From Sphingomonas sp. IC-56 (GTDB lineage: Bacteria; Pseudomonadota; Alphaproteobacteria; Sphingomonadales; Sphingomonadaceae): a stretch of DNA of 64,000 bases. The stretch's first letter is position 1. Each line of letters begins with the position of its first letter. Shown piece by piece: positions 24,638 to 33,472 of this stretch. The stretch lies in NCBI RefSeq assembly GCF_021043375.1, contig NZ_JAJNDV010000003.1, forward strand, positions 186,001 through 250,000, read 5' to 3'. A program made the translations under genes and the position numbers. The notes beneath the pieces are model-generated. The model did no database searches, was not told the origin of the DNA, and saw only the letters and a list, made by a program, of their open reading frames with translations.

Positions 24638-27141
24638 GCGACGATGTTTACCAGACGGTCGGGCACGACGATCACCTTTCTCGGCGCCTTGCCTTCCAGC
24701 GCGCGGACGATCTTTTCGGCGGCGAGGGCAGTGGCCTCCACTTCGTTCTTGGGTGCGCCCTTGGGCATCACCAGCGTGTCGCGCAGCTTGCCGTTGACCT
24801 GCACCGCGATGGTGACTTCATCGTCGACCAGCAGGGCAGGGTTCACCTCGGGCCAGGTGGCGTCGGCGATCAGGCCTTCGCCACCCATCTCCGCCCAGGC
24901 CTGTTCGGCGATGTGCGGGACCATCGGCGCCACCACCCGCACCAGCGTGCGGATGGCAGTGGTGCGCGACGCAGAGGGCTGGGCGCGCTCGATGGCATTG
25001 GTGAGTTCGTAGAGCTTCGCCACGGCCTTGTTGAAGGTCAGCGCGTCGATATCCTCGGCGACACCGGCGATGGTGCGGTGGAGGCGACGGTCGAGGTCCT
25101 TGTCCTCACCCTGCGCATCCTCCAGCCCATCGAACAGCCGCCAGAGGCGCTGGACGAAACGCCAGGCGCCTTCGATGCCGTTCTCGCTCCACTCCAGATC
25201 GCGCTCGGGAGGGCTATCCGACAGCATGAACCAGCGCACTGCGTCCGCGCCATATTGGTCCACGATCGGCTCGGGATCGACCGTGTTCTTCTTGGACTTG
25301 GACATCTTCTCGATGCGGCCCAAGGTGACGGGACCACCGCTGACGACCTCGACTGCGCTCGTACCCTCCTTGCGGATTTCCTCGGGGGAGAGCCAGCGGC
25401 CGTCCGCGGACTTGTAGGTCTCGTGGGTGACCATTCCTTGCGTGAACAGTCCGGCGAAAGGCTCAGTCACATCGATCTTGCCGATATGCTGGAGCGCGCG
25501 GGTGAAGAAGCGGGCGTAGAGCAAGTGCAGGATCGCGTGCTCGACGCCGCCTATATACTGGCCGACCGGCAGCCATTGCTCGGCGACGGCCTTGTCGAAC
25601 GGCTTATCCGAGGGCTGGCTAGCGAAGCGGATGAAATACCACGACGAATCGACAAAGGTGTCGAGCGTGTCGGTCTCACGCCGCGCCGCGCTGCCGCACT
25701 TGGGACAGTCGACGTTCTTCCAGGTCGGATGCCGATCGAGCGGATTGCCCGGAATGTCGAAGCTGACATCCTCGGGCAGCACCACTGGCAACTGGTCCTT
25801 CGGCACGCCAACCGGGCCGCAGCTTTCGCAGTGGATGATCGGGATCGGCGTACCCCAATAGCGCTGGCGGCTGACGCCCCAGTCGCGCAGGCGCCACACG
25901 GTCGTGCCGGTACCCCAGCCACCTTCCTCTGCGCGGCGGATGACCTCGCGCTTGGCAGCGGCGATGTCGAGCCCGTCCAGGAAGTGCGAGTTCACGAGTG
26001 CGCCGGGGCCGGTATAGGCCTCGGTCCCGTCGAATTCCGGCGCGGTCTTCTCACCCTCGGAGACGACGCGCCGGATCGGCAGCTGGTACTTGGTCGCGAA
26101 CTCAAAGTCGCGCTGGTCATGCGCCGGCACGCCGAACACGGCGCCGGTGCCATAATCCATCAGCACGAAGTTCGCGATGTAGACCGGCAGTTCCCAGCTG
26201 GGATCGAGCGGATGCGTCGCGCGAATGCCGGTGTCGAAGCCGAGCTTCTCCTGCGTCTCCAGTTCGGCCGCGGTGGTGCCGCCCTGCTTGCAGCGCTCGA
26301 TGAACGCCTGCACTTCCGGGTTATCGGCCGCGAGCGCCTGGGCGATCGGATGATCCGCCGCCACCGCGACGAAGCTCGACCCGAACATCGTGTCGGGGCG
26401 GGTGGTGAACACCTCGACCTCGCCGCCGTCGGACAGCTTGAAGCGGAACTGCAGCCCTTCGGACTTGCCGATCCAGTTCTCCTGCATCAGCTTGACCTTG
26501 TCGGGCCAATGCTCGAGCCCGCGCACGCCTTCCAGCAGATCGTCGGCGAACTGGGTGATCTTGAGGAACCACTGGCTGAGCTTCTTGCGCTCTACCAGCG
26601 CGCCCGAACGCCAGCCGCGCCCGTCGATCACCTGCTCGTTGGCGAGCACGGTCATGTCGACCGGGTCCCAGTTGACCGCGCTTTCCTTGCGATAGACGAG
26701 TCCCGCGTCGAGCAGGTCGAGGAACAGCGCCTGTTCGTGCCCGTAATAATCGGGCTCGCAGGTGGCGATCTCGCGCGTCCAGTCGAGCGCAAAGCCCAGG
26801 CGCTTCAGCTGCGCCTTCATCGTCGCGATGTTGGCGCGGGTCCAGCTGCCCGGATGGACCTTGCGCTCCATCGCCGCATTCTCGGCCGGCATGCCGAACG
26901 CGTCCCAACCCATTGGGTGGAGCACTTCATGGCCGGTCATGCGGCGATAGCGCGCCAGCACGTCGCCCATGGTGTAGTTGCGGACATGGCCCATATGGAT
27001 GCGCCCCGATGGATAGGGGAACATCTCGAGCACGAAGGACTTGGGCTTGGGCGAATCGTCGCGCGCGGCGAAGGTGCGGTTGTCGTCCCACGCCTTCTGC
27101 CACGCGGCGTCTGCCTTCAGCGGATTGAAACGCGACGCCAT
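24634..27141 (-). CDS. leuS: Leucyl-tRNA synthetase
   Basis: LeuS charges tRNA-Leu. The 835-residue class I synthetase has the HIGH signature as HMGH (residues 49-52, in [13 protein letters not shown]), the CP1 editing domain, the LeuS-specific region [18 protein letters not shown] with a zinc-like CGPVGV/CPKCGS cysteine set, and KMSKS as [10 protein letters not shown]. The C-terminal tRNA-binding domain ends [13 protein letters not shown]. It is followed directly by lptE and preceded after 15 bases by the DUF3576 gene. A long open frame on the opposite strand is a codon-bias shadow. Confidence 0.97.
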   Translation of the reverse strand: MASRFNPLKADAAWQKAWDDNRTFAARDDSPKPKSFVLEMFPYPSGRIHMGHVRNYTMGDVLARYRRMTGHEVLHPMGWDAFGMPAENAAMERKVHPGSWTRANIATMKAQLKRLGFALDWTREIATCEPDYYGHEQALFLDLLDAGLVYRKESAVNWDPVDMTVLANEQVIDGRGWRSGALVERKKLSQWFLKITQFADDLLEGVRGLEHWPDKVKLMQENWIGKSEGLQFRFKLSDGGEVEVFTTRPDTMFGSSFVAVAADHPIAQALAADNPEVQAFIERCKQGGTTAAELETQEKLGFDTGIRATHPLDPSWELPVYIANFVLMDYGTGAVFGVPAHDQRDFEFATKYQLPIRRVVSEGEKTAPEFDGTEAYTGPGALVNSHFLDGLDIAAAKREVIRRAEEGGWGTGTTVWRLRDWGVSRQRYWGTPIPIIHCESCGPVGVPKDQLPVVLPEDVSFDIPGNPLDRHPTWKNVDCPKCGSAARRETDTLDTFVDSSWYFIRFASQPSDKPFDKAVAEQWLPVGQYIGGVEHAILHLLYARFFTRALQHIGKIDVTEPFAGLFTQGMVTHETYKSADGRWLSPEEIRKEGTSAVEVVSGGPVTLGRIEKMSKSKKNTVDPEPIVDQYGADAVRWFMLSDSPPERDLEWSENGIEGAWRFVQRLWRLFDGLEDAQGEDKDLDRRLHRTIAGVAEDIDALTFNKAVAKLYELTNAIERAQPSASRTTAIRTLVRVVAPMVPHIAEQAWAEMGGEGLIADATWPEVNPALLVDDEVTIAVQVNGKLRDTLVMPKGAPKNEVEATALAAEKIVRALEGKAPRKVIVVPDRLVNIVA

Positions 27142-27156
27142 GCTATTGCCGATGGA

Positions 27157-27591
27157 TCAGTTGGCAACGGCGGCGCGGCGAAGGTCGCGGGCGCGGGTGA
27201 GGATGATGTCCTCCAGCTTCTGCACGGTCGCGGCCTGAACCGGCGCCGCGACCCACTGGCCGTTGCGGTTCACTTCGCGCAGCGCCGCGACGCGCACGGC
27301 GTCGGCGCGCAGATCCTGGTCGAGCACGGTCACGGTGACCTTCAGCCGCTCGGTCTGGACGTTGGGGTTCACATACCAGTCGGTGACGATGACGCCGCCA
27401 TTGGAGTCCGTCTGGAGCAGCGGCATGAAGCTCAGCGTGTCGAGGCTCGCGCGCCACAGATAGGAATTCACACCGATGGTGGTGACCCGCGACGCGGCCA
27501 GGTCGGCGCTGGGGCGATCCTTGCCGCCGCCGCACGCGGTGATCGAAAGAGCAAGCGACCCCAGGATCGCAGCGCGCAACAGGCGGTTCAT
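27157..27591 (-). CDS. DUF3576 lipoprotein
   Basis: A 144-residue protein of the DUF3576 family, which is largely restricted to alphaproteobacteria. The start at 27591 (MNRLLRAAILGSLALSITAC) gives a lipoprotein signal with the lipobox ITAC at Cys19 and a good ribosome site (AGGA) eight bases upstream; a longer ATG start at 27630 would bury the signal. The mature part has the family core VNSYLWRASLDTLSFMPL and IVTDWYVNP. Its position before leuS-lptE-holA suggests a role in envelope or outer-membrane biogenesis, but the function is unknown. Confidence 0.88.
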   Translation of the reverse strand: MNRLLRAAILGSLALSITACGGGKDRPSADLAASRVTTIGVNSYLWRASLDTLSFMPLLQTDSNGGVIVTDWYVNPNVQTERLKVTVTVLDQDLRADAVRVAALREVNRNGQWVAAPVQAATVQKLEDIILTRARDLRRAAVAN

Positions 27592-27815
27592 CGACACATT
27601 CCTACAGGCAGATAAAATGGCAAGCTGCATCTATAGTGCCGCATGTGGCGGTAGCAAGGCGCCTGCGCAGCCCGATGATGCGCCGCTCCGCGAACGCCGA
27701 TGGCGGCGATTCTGTGGGGATCGGGCAACACTGGGACGGAATCTGCGCGTTACCGCTAGCATCGGTGGAACCTCGTCCCCAGTTCGTGGTAGGGCGAGTC
27801 CATAAGAGGGGTAGG

Positions 27816-28550
27816 ATGATGCGACGGCCAGGGTGGAAATCGGCGATCGGGGTGGGCGTGCTTTGCGCGCTCGGCGCCGCATTGTCGCCCGCCCTGCAGG
27901 CGCAGGACCGTGCCGGCGGGGACCGCCGCGTCGCTCCGCGCCAGGCGTTTACGCCGCGCGGAGGCCTTGGCACCTTCACCCCCGCAGCAGCCGATCCCAA
28001 GCTTGCCGCGATCCTCGCGCGCAGCGGCATGCCCGAAAGCGGCTTCCGCTTCACGCCGTCCGAAGCACGCACCGGCACCCGCCGCGGCGTGACGGTGGCG
28101 GTGCGCGCGCGCAGGACGGGTACCGTCCGCCTGGAACGTGAGGAATTCGCCGCTGCCGCACCGGCTGCGGTCAGCCTCGCTCCGATCGGCTATAATCTCG
28201 GCGTCTCGGTCGGCTGGAAGCGCTTCGCCGTTTCGGGCGACGTAACCAAGGTCGAACTGGTCAGCCAGCCCGGCAGCCGCGAACGCGCAAATCTGGGCTT
28301 CAGCTACAACGGCAAGCGCGCCACCGGCCGGGTTCAGGCCACCGCCGACCGTCCGCTGGACGGAACGCCGGTGCTGATCGGCGACAAGCCGAGCTATTCG
28401 ATGGATCTGGGCGGCTCTTATTCGCTGACCCGCAACCTCGATGTGACCGCCGGCGTCCGCTACAAGAGCGAGCGTGACCGCCTGCCCAAGCTCGCCGACG
28501 ACCGCCGCGACAGCCAGGCGGTCTATGTGGGCACTGCCTTCCGCTTCTAA
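27816..28550 (+). CDS. Putative outer membrane beta-barrel protein
   Basis: A 244-residue protein with a Sec signal peptide (MMRRPGWKSAIGVGVLCALG..., cleavage near LQAQ), a basic low-complexity segment, then strand-like repeats with alternating hydrophobic residues (SLAPIGYNLGVSVGWKRFAVSG, DVTAGVRYKSERDRL). It ends in aromatic-rich AVYVGTAFRF with a terminal phenylalanine, the BAM recognition signal of outer membrane barrels. I do not recognise the family; similar hypothetical proteins occur in sphingomonads. The start was chosen at the tandem ATG-ATG (27816/27819) after an AGGGGTAGG ribosome site. It is divergent from the DUF3576 gene. Confidence 0.7.
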   Translation: MMRRPGWKSAIGVGVLCALGAALSPALQAQDRAGGDRRVAPRQAFTPRGGLGTFTPAAADPKLAAILARSGMPESGFRFTPSEARTGTRRGVTVAVRARRTGTVRLEREEFAAAAPAAVSLAPIGYNLGVSVGWKRFAVSGDVTKVELVSQPGSRERANLGFSYNGKRATGRVQATADRPLDGTPVLIGDKPSYSMDLGGSYSLTRNLDVTAGVRYKSERDRLPKLADDRRDSQAVYVGTAFRF

Positions 28551-28595
28551 AGCGATGGCGGCTTCAGGGTGAAGCGCTAACCGAAGAACCCAACT

Positions 28596-28694
28596 GTTCC
28601 CCGGCGAAGGCCGGGGCCCAGTTGCCATGCCGTGGCGATGGCGCGTGCCGTCTCAAGCTTCATTGCAGCTGGGCCCCGGCCTTCGCCGGGGAAC
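28596..28694. repeat. Palindromic repeat, family A
   Basis: The cleanest family A copy: GTTCCCCGGCGAAGGCCGGG on the left and GCCCCGGCCTTCGCCGGGGA on the right, with a 40-base centre. It lies between the converging outer-membrane-like and ThiE-like genes. Confidence 0.9.
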
Positions 28695-28712
28695 TAGGTA
28701 GTATCAGGCCGG

Positions 28713-29243
28713 CTACCCCGCCCAGGCGTCGATCCCCGCCCAGCCATGCACGCCTAGCCCCCGCAGCCGCTTTGCATGTCGCGCGTCCATTCCCCCCAAC
28801 GCAATCACCGGCACGCCAACCCCGCGCACCAGCAACCCGAACCGCACCGCTCCCAGCGCCGCCGCCCCAGGATGCGACCGCGTGGCAAATACCGGCGACA
28901 CGAACAGCAGATCGGCGCCAGCCCGCTCCCCCGCCACGATCTCGGCACGCGAATGCGCCGCCCGGCTATACCAGCCCCGTGCCCGCCGCCGGGTCCCGTG
29001 CGTCCCGTCTTCCCACCGCCCCAAAGACTGCTCGCCCGCGCGCAACAGCACCAGCCCGCGCCGCCGCGCGACCTTCGCCACCCGCGCGAACAGCGCCCGC
29101 CGCTCTGCCAGTGGCAGGCGGTAATGCCGGAACACAACGCCGCTGCCCCGCGGCAGTCGTTCCAGCGCGGTCCACAACCGCTCGCCCATGCGCTCGTCGG
29201 TCATCAGCCATAGGCGGGGCGGGGAGGGGTGGCGGGCGTGCAT
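28713..29243 (-). CDS. ThiE/TenI-like thiamine phosphate synthase domain protein, degenerate
   Basis: A 176-residue protein with the (beta/alpha)8 pattern of the ThiE/TenI superfamily, shorter than the roughly 210 residues of ThiE. The C-terminal phosphate-binding region is preserved (LFVSPVFATRSHPG and VIALGGMDARH). The HxGQxD motif that in ThiE binds pyrophosphate and magnesium is not found; its place is taken by basic residues (RRRARGWYSRAAHSRAE). It may therefore be a TenI-like or otherwise altered enzyme. The start at 29243 lies 22 bases from the divergent yggS-like gene. No other thiamine gene is near. Confidence 0.72.
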   Translation of the reverse strand: MHARHPSPPRLWLMTDERMGERLWTALERLPRGSGVVFRHYRLPLAERRALFARVAKVARRRGLVLLRAGEQSLGRWEDGTHGTRRRARGWYSRAAHSRAEIVAGERAGADLLFVSPVFATRSHPGAAALGAVRFGLLVRGVGVPVIALGGMDARHAKRLRGLGVHGWAGIDAWAG

Positions 29244-29265
29244 TCCCCTGCCTATAGCGCACGCC

Positions 29266-29934
29266 ATGCCTACAGACGACGCCAGCCAGCGCCTCGCCCA
29301 GGTGCGCGACGAAATCGCCCGCGCCGCCCGCATCGCCGATCGTAAGCCCGAAGCGGTGACGCTGATCGCGGTGTCCAAGACCCACGACGCAGACGCGATC
29401 CGCCCGCTGATCGCCGCCGGCCAGCGTGTGTTCGGCGAGAACCGCGTGCAGGAGGCCGAAGCCAAATGGCCGGACCTGCGCGAGGAAACGCCGGGAATCG
29501 AGCTCCACCTGGTCGGCCAGCTCCAGTCCAACAAGGCCGAGGAAGCAGTCGCCTTGTTCGACGCGATTCACTCGGTCGACCGCGAGTCGCTGGTCACGGC
29601 ACTCGCCAAGGCGATGGACAAGTTGGGGAAGCGCCCCGCGTGCTTCCTACAGGTCAATATCGGCGACGAGCCGCAAAAGGGAGGCTGCGCGGTTGCCGAC
29701 CTGCCCACGCTGATCGAGCAGGCCCGCGCCGCGAACCTGCCGCTCGCCGGACTAATGTGCGTGCCGCCGCTTGAAGTGGAGCCTGCACCCTATTTCGCGC
29801 TGCTGGCCAAGCTTCGCCGCGACCATGGCTTGGGCGGCCTGAGCATGGGCATGTCGAGCGACTTCGCCACCGCCGTCACCATCGGCGCCACTCATGTGCG
29901 CGTCGGATCGGCGCTGTTCGGCGCGCGCGCATGA
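29266..29934 (+). CDS. YggS family pyridoxal phosphate homeostasis protein
   Basis: YggS/PLPBP proteins bind pyridoxal phosphate and keep free PLP and amino-acid pools in balance. The 222-residue protein has the PLP-lysine motif in LIAVSKTHDAD, the GENRVQEAEAKW segment, LVGQLQSNK, and the phosphate-binding end SMGMSSDFATAVTIGATHVRVGSALFG. The start at 29266 gives the normal N-terminus; a TATAGC box seven bases before it suggests a short leader. It overlaps the HAD phosphatase gene by four bases. Confidence 0.93.
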   Translation: MPTDDASQRLAQVRDEIARAARIADRKPEAVTLIAVSKTHDADAIRPLIAAGQRVFGENRVQEAEAKWPDLREETPGIELHLVGQLQSNKAEEAVALFDAIHSVDRESLVTALAKAMDKLGKRPACFLQVNIGDEPQKGGCAVADLPTLIEQARAANLPLAGLMCVPPLEVEPAPYFALLAKLRRDHGLGGLSMGMSSDFATAVTIGATHVRVGSALFGARA

Positions 29935-30593
29935 AGTTTGACGCGATAATTTTCGACTTCGACGGCGTGCTGCTGGAGAGCGAAGCTGCGGGTAACCGCC
30001 AGATTGCCGACTATCTCGGCAGCATCGGCCACCCGACCACGCCCGAACAGTCGATGGCCAACTTCATGGGCCTGTCGGGCAGCGCGTTTCTGGGTGCGGT
30101 CGAGCAATATATCGGCCGCCCGCTTCCCGACAGCTTCCACGAAGCGCGCCGGGCCGAGGATCGCCGCGTGTTGGAGGAAGGCTTGCCCGAAGTCGCCGGC
30201 GCGATCCGCTTCCTCACTGATTTGCCGCCCACTTTGCCCCGCGCCATCGCGTCGTCGAGCAGCACCAAGTGGATCGGTCGCCACCTCGAGCATCTCGGCG
30301 TGCGCGATCTGTTCGGCGACAAGATCTTCAGCGGCCACGAACATGTCGAGCGCGGCAAGCCTGCGCCCGACATCTACCTCCACGCCGCCCAGGCGCTGGG
30401 CGTCGACATCGCCCGCTGCGTGATCCTGGAGGACTCCCCCGTCGGCGCAACAGGCGCGGTCGCTTCCGGTGCACACGTCATCGGCATGTGCGCCGCCAGC
30501 CACTGCGCCCCCGATCACGCCCACCGCCTGCGCGCCCTCGGTGTCCAAGACATTGCCACCAGCTTCGACGACGTGCGGCGGCTCGTCTTTTAA
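29931..30593 (+). CDS. HAD family phosphatase
   Basis: A 220-residue haloacid-dehalogenase-type hydrolase of subfamily IA. Motif I DFDGVLLES provides the nucleophile and acid/base aspartates, motif II lies in AIASSSSTKW, motif III is the lysine in GKPAPDIY, and motif IV is LEDSPVGATGA. The cap is helical, as in beta-phosphoglucomutase-like and phosphoglycolate-type enzymes. The substrate cannot be predicted. It is coupled to the yggS-like gene by a four-base overlap and ends directly at a long inverted repeat. Confidence 0.9.
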   Translation: MKFDAIIFDFDGVLLESEAAGNRQIADYLGSIGHPTTPEQSMANFMGLSGSAFLGAVEQYIGRPLPDSFHEARRAEDRRVLEEGLPEVAGAIRFLTDLPPTLPRAIASSSSTKWIGRHLEHLGVRDLFGDKIFSGHEHVERGKPAPDIYLHAAQALGVDIARCVILEDSPVGATGAVASGAHVIGMCAASHCAPDHAHRLRALGVQDIATSFDDVRRLVF

Positions 30594-30594
30594 A

Positions 30595-30735
30595 GGTTCG
30601 CGCAGAGGCGCAGAGAACGCAGAGAAAAGCGGGCCGCGACAGCGGCACCATATCATCAGAGTCCTTGTTGGTCTCCCGCCCGGAAGCCGCAGGCGAGACC
30701 CCTCTGCGTCCCCTGCGCCTCTGCGCGAACAAACC
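30595..30735. repeat. Long inverted repeat, family C
   Basis: The left arm GGTTCGCGCAGAGGCGCAGA and the right arm CTGCGCCTCTGCGCGAAC(AAA)CC pair over about 20 bases and are separated by about 100 bases. It occupies the entire convergent gap between the HAD phosphatase gene and ribA. It is unlike families A and B and occurs once in the window. Confidence 0.75.
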
Positions 30736-31791
30736 TTACAGCTGGTGGCCGGTACGATCCCGCTTGGTCGCCAGATACCGCTCGTTATGCGGGTTGGGCG
30801 GCAGCTTATGCGCCACCCGCTCGCGCACCGTGACACCCGAGGCCTCCAGCGCCGCCACCTTGTCCGGATTGTTGGTCAACAGTCGCACCACCGGCTGCCC
30901 CATTAACACCAGCATCCGTCCCGCAATCGCGAAGTTGCGCGCATCCACCGCGAACCCCAGCCGGGTATTGGCGTCGACCGTGTCGAACCCCTGGTCCTGC
31001 AGCGCATAGGCCCGCAGCTTGTTGATCAGCCCGATGCCGCGCCCTTCCTGGCGCAGATACAGCAGGATGCCCCATCCACTCGCTTCGATCGCAGCGATGG
31101 CCGCCCGCAGCTGCGGCCCGCAATCGCATTTCAGGCTGCCGAGCACATCCCCGGTCAGGCATTCGCTGTGCAGCCGCACCAGTGGCGGCGAGCCGTCAGG
31201 TTGTCCGATGACCAGCGCAACATGCTCGCCCGGCATCTCGTCGGTGCGGAACGCGACGATCTCGGTGTCCTCGGCACCCTCAACCGGCAGCCGCGCGCGG
31301 CCGACGATGCGGAGCCGGTCGGCATCCTCATGCGCGTCGATATCGGCTGGCGTGATGGCATCAGCATCATCGTCTGACAGCACAAAGAACGCCGGCAACA
31401 GCCCGGCTACCCGCGCCAGCCGCAATGCCGCTGCTGCCGCCTCGCTCGCCTCGATCGGCATCGCCCGGAACGGCCCCTTGAGCGGCGTCGCCAGATCAAG
31501 CTGCGGATCGGCCAGTGCGGTACCGGTATAGAAATCCAGCCACGGCACCCTCTCGACCAGCACCGGTCCATCGGGGGTCGCCGCGTCGCGCTGATTTGCC
31601 AGCTTCAGGGTCGCCGCGCGCCCAGCCGACAGCAGCACCGGTGCGCGGCCTTCGGGATCGAACGCCTTCAGTCGCTCGGCATCCGCCGTCTCGATCGCCA
31701 GCAGCCTCAGCGTCCCGTCACGCCCGCGGATCGCCACCGGCCACCCGCGCCGCAGCGCGTCCACTGCTTGCGCCGCCGCCCGTGCGCTCAC
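30736..31791 (-). CDS. ribA: GTP cyclohydrolase II with degenerate N-terminal domain
   Basis: RibA opens GTP to start riboflavin synthesis. The C-terminal catalytic half is complete: zinc ligands Cys211, Cys222 and Cys224 (CLTGDVLGSLKCDC), RQEGRGIGL, and NTRLGFAVD. The first 150 or so residues resemble a RibB-like (DHBP synthase) fold but lack its acidic catalytic motif, as in other alphaproteobacterial RibA proteins of about 350 residues. RibB activity must come from another gene. It is coupled to xth by a four-base overlap (31788-31791). Confidence 0.9.
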   Translation of the reverse strand: MSARAAAQAVDALRRGWPVAIRGRDGTLRLLAIETADAERLKAFDPEGRAPVLLSAGRAATLKLANQRDAATPDGPVLVERVPWLDFYTGTALADPQLDLATPLKGPFRAMPIEASEAAAAALRLARVAGLLPAFFVLSDDDADAITPADIDAHEDADRLRIVGRARLPVEGAEDTEIVAFRTDEMPGEHVALVIGQPDGSPPLVRLHSECLTGDVLGSLKCDCGPQLRAAIAAIEASGWGILLYLRQEGRGIGLINKLRAYALQDQGFDTVDANTRLGFAVDARNFAIAGRMLVLMGQPVVRLLTNNPDKVAALEASGVTVRERVAHKLPPNPHNERYLATKRDRTGHQL

Positions 31792-32570
31792 CAGGCGAAC
31801 TCGGTCACGATCGGCACATGGTCAGATGGCTTCAGCCAGTCGCGGCACGGCTCGCATACCTTATGCGCTGTGGCTTGGTCCGCGACGCTCGGGCTCGCCC
31901 ACATATGGTCCAGCCGCCGCCCGCGATTGCTCGCGCGCCAGTCCTTCGCGCGGTAGCTCCACCAGGTGAAGCAACGCTCGGGCGCGGGGATGAAGCGCCG
32001 CCCGAGATCCACCCAATCATGCGCCGCCTGCAATCGGCCCAGCGCCTCGACTTCAATAGGGGTGTGGCTGACCACGTCGAGCAGTTGCTTGTGGCTCCAC
32101 ACATCGCATTCGAGCGGCGCGATGTTGAAGTCGCCGCTCAGGATGGTGGGGGTGTCGAGCTGCGCCGACCACTGGGTCATGCGCTCGACGAAATCGAGCT
32201 TCTGCCCGAACTTCGGGTTCACCTCACGGTTCGGCACGTCCCCACCAGCGGGCACGTAGACATTCTCCAGCCGCACGCCGTTGGGCAGCTTCACGCCCAC
32301 ATGCCGCGCTTCCTGGTTCGCCTGCCAATCCAGCCGGTCGTCCTCCACTACCGGCACGCGCGAAATGATCGCGACGCCATGGTGCATGCGCTGGCCGTGC
32401 TTGATGATGTGATCATATCCGAGCGCGCGAAACGCATCCTCGGGAAAGTCGCCGTCGATGACCTTCGTCTCCTGCAAGCACAGGATATCCGGCGATTCCT
32501 CACGCAGGAATTGTTCGACGATGCCGATCCGGAAGCGGACCGAGTTGATGTTCCACGAGGCGATCTTCAC
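31788..32570 (-). CDS. xth: Exodeoxyribonuclease III
   Basis: ExoIII is the AP endonuclease/3' exonuclease of base excision repair. The 260-residue protein has the conserved start KIASWNINSVRFR, the metal-binding glutamate in LCLQETK, GDFNIAP, the RRLDHMWAS motif, and the terminal SDHVPIV histidine. I chose the GTG at 32570 as start because it puts the first strand at the N-terminus as in homologues; an ATG at 32597 would add nine non-homologous residues. Neither start has a strong ribosome site. Confidence 0.92.
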   Translation of the reverse strand: MKIASWNINSVRFRIGIVEQFLREESPDILCLQETKVIDGDFPEDAFRALGYDHIIKHGQRMHHGVAIISRVPVVEDDRLDWQANQEARHVGVKLPNGVRLENVYVPAGGDVPNREVNPKFGQKLDFVERMTQWSAQLDTPTILSGDFNIAPLECDVWSHKQLLDVVSHTPIEVEALGRLQAAHDWVDLGRRFIPAPERCFTWWSYRAKDWRASNRGRRLDHMWASPSVADQATAHKVCEPCRDWLKPSDHVPIVTEFAW

Positions 32571-32616
32571 GCGCGCGATGTAGCGACGCGGCGGCAACTT
32601 CGCCAGACATGGAAAG

Positions 32617-32633
32617 GCCCCCGCTCCGGGGGC
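32617..32633 (-). terminator. GC-rich hairpin downstream of the LolA-like gene
   Basis: GCCCCCG, loop CTC, CGGGGGC forms a 7-pair stem; on the minus strand it is followed by CTTTCC. It lies in the 213-base gap between xth and the LolA-like gene, about 150 bases after the latter's stop codon. The rest of the gap shows no gene or recognisable motif. Confidence 0.4.
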
Positions 32634-32783
32634 AATGGAGCGAGGGCCGACCTAGCGTTCGTCACGCAGGCGGGAAGTGGTTCGACCTCGAGCAACAGGG
32701 GGAAAATCCCGAGTACCGCCCCACATCCGCAAATATGCTTTTAGGCGCCCGAACCTGTCGCCAGCATGAACGATGTTCAGAAA

Positions 32784-33386
32784 TCAGCGGCTGCGCTGCC
32801 GCGGGTCGTTCCAGCGGAACGTTCCGTCGGAAACCGGCGTGTTAAACCGCTGGTTCGACAGCCGGATCGTGGTGCGGTTGTTCTGCGAATCGAGCGCGAC
32901 CCAACCCTGCAGCATCAGCCCCGAAGGACCAGACGCGTTCTTTTGGAAGATCAGCGTGATCCGCCCATATTCAGGATGCGCCCGATCCTGCACCTCGACC
33001 GACACGACTCGCTGGTCACCCGTCGGCAGCACCTTGGCGAACTTCGAAATGTCTTTCTTCGGGTTCAGCAGCACGCCCAGCGGCGAGCTGCCGATCGGCC
33101 AGCGGTCGACCTGCCGCACCTGATAATCGATGAAATACAGGCTGCGCCCATCGGCGACGATCAGCTGCGGCACACCCTTCTCGTACTGAAAGCGGATCTT
33201 CCCCGGCTGCTTCAGCGTCAGCGTACCGCCGACCGTCCGTCCGGTCCGGTCGGTCTGGGTGAAGTTCGCCGTCATGCTGCGCACGCCCTGCAGATGCTGC
33301 TGCACCTGGGCGAGCTCACCGGCAGGCGCCGCGGCAATCAGCGCAGGCGCTGCAAGCAGGGTCAAGGCAAGGGGCCGTGCAAACAC
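32784..33386 (-). CDS. LolA-like outer membrane lipoprotein carrier protein
   Basis: A 200-residue periplasmic protein of the LolA family, which ferries lipoproteins from LolCDE to the outer membrane. It has a Sec signal peptide (MFARPLALTLLAAPALIAAA), then the LolA/LolB half-barrel pattern: MTANFTQTDRTGRTVGGTL, KPGKIRFQYEKG, LIVADGRSLYFIDYQVRQVDRWPI and the helix-forming NPKKDIS. The final segment SNQRFNTPVSDGTFRWNDP is typical. It follows ftsK, the usual ftsK-lolA order in proteobacteria, with an 86-base gap. Confidence 0.9.
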   Translation of the reverse strand: MFARPLALTLLAAPALIAAAPAGELAQVQQHLQGVRSMTANFTQTDRTGRTVGGTLTLKQPGKIRFQYEKGVPQLIVADGRSLYFIDYQVRQVDRWPIGSSPLGVLLNPKKDISKFAKVLPTGDQRVVSVEVQDRAHPEYGRITLIFQKNASGPSGLMLQGWVALDSQNNRTTIRLSNQRFNTPVSDGTFRWNDPRQRSR

Positions 33387-33472
33387 GATTCAAATCTCCA
33401 AATGCTGGATGGCACCATAAGCGGCGCGGCTTGAATGTCCCCTGAACCCGCGCCTGGGCGAAACGATCCGAC

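Noticed and set aside
24367-27615. 1082-residue rightward open frame opposite leuS, lptE and DUF3576
   Set aside because: It is an antisense shadow created by high GC at third codon positions. Its composition is rich in Arg, Gly, His and Asp with no recognisable domain, and leuS on the other strand is unmistakable.
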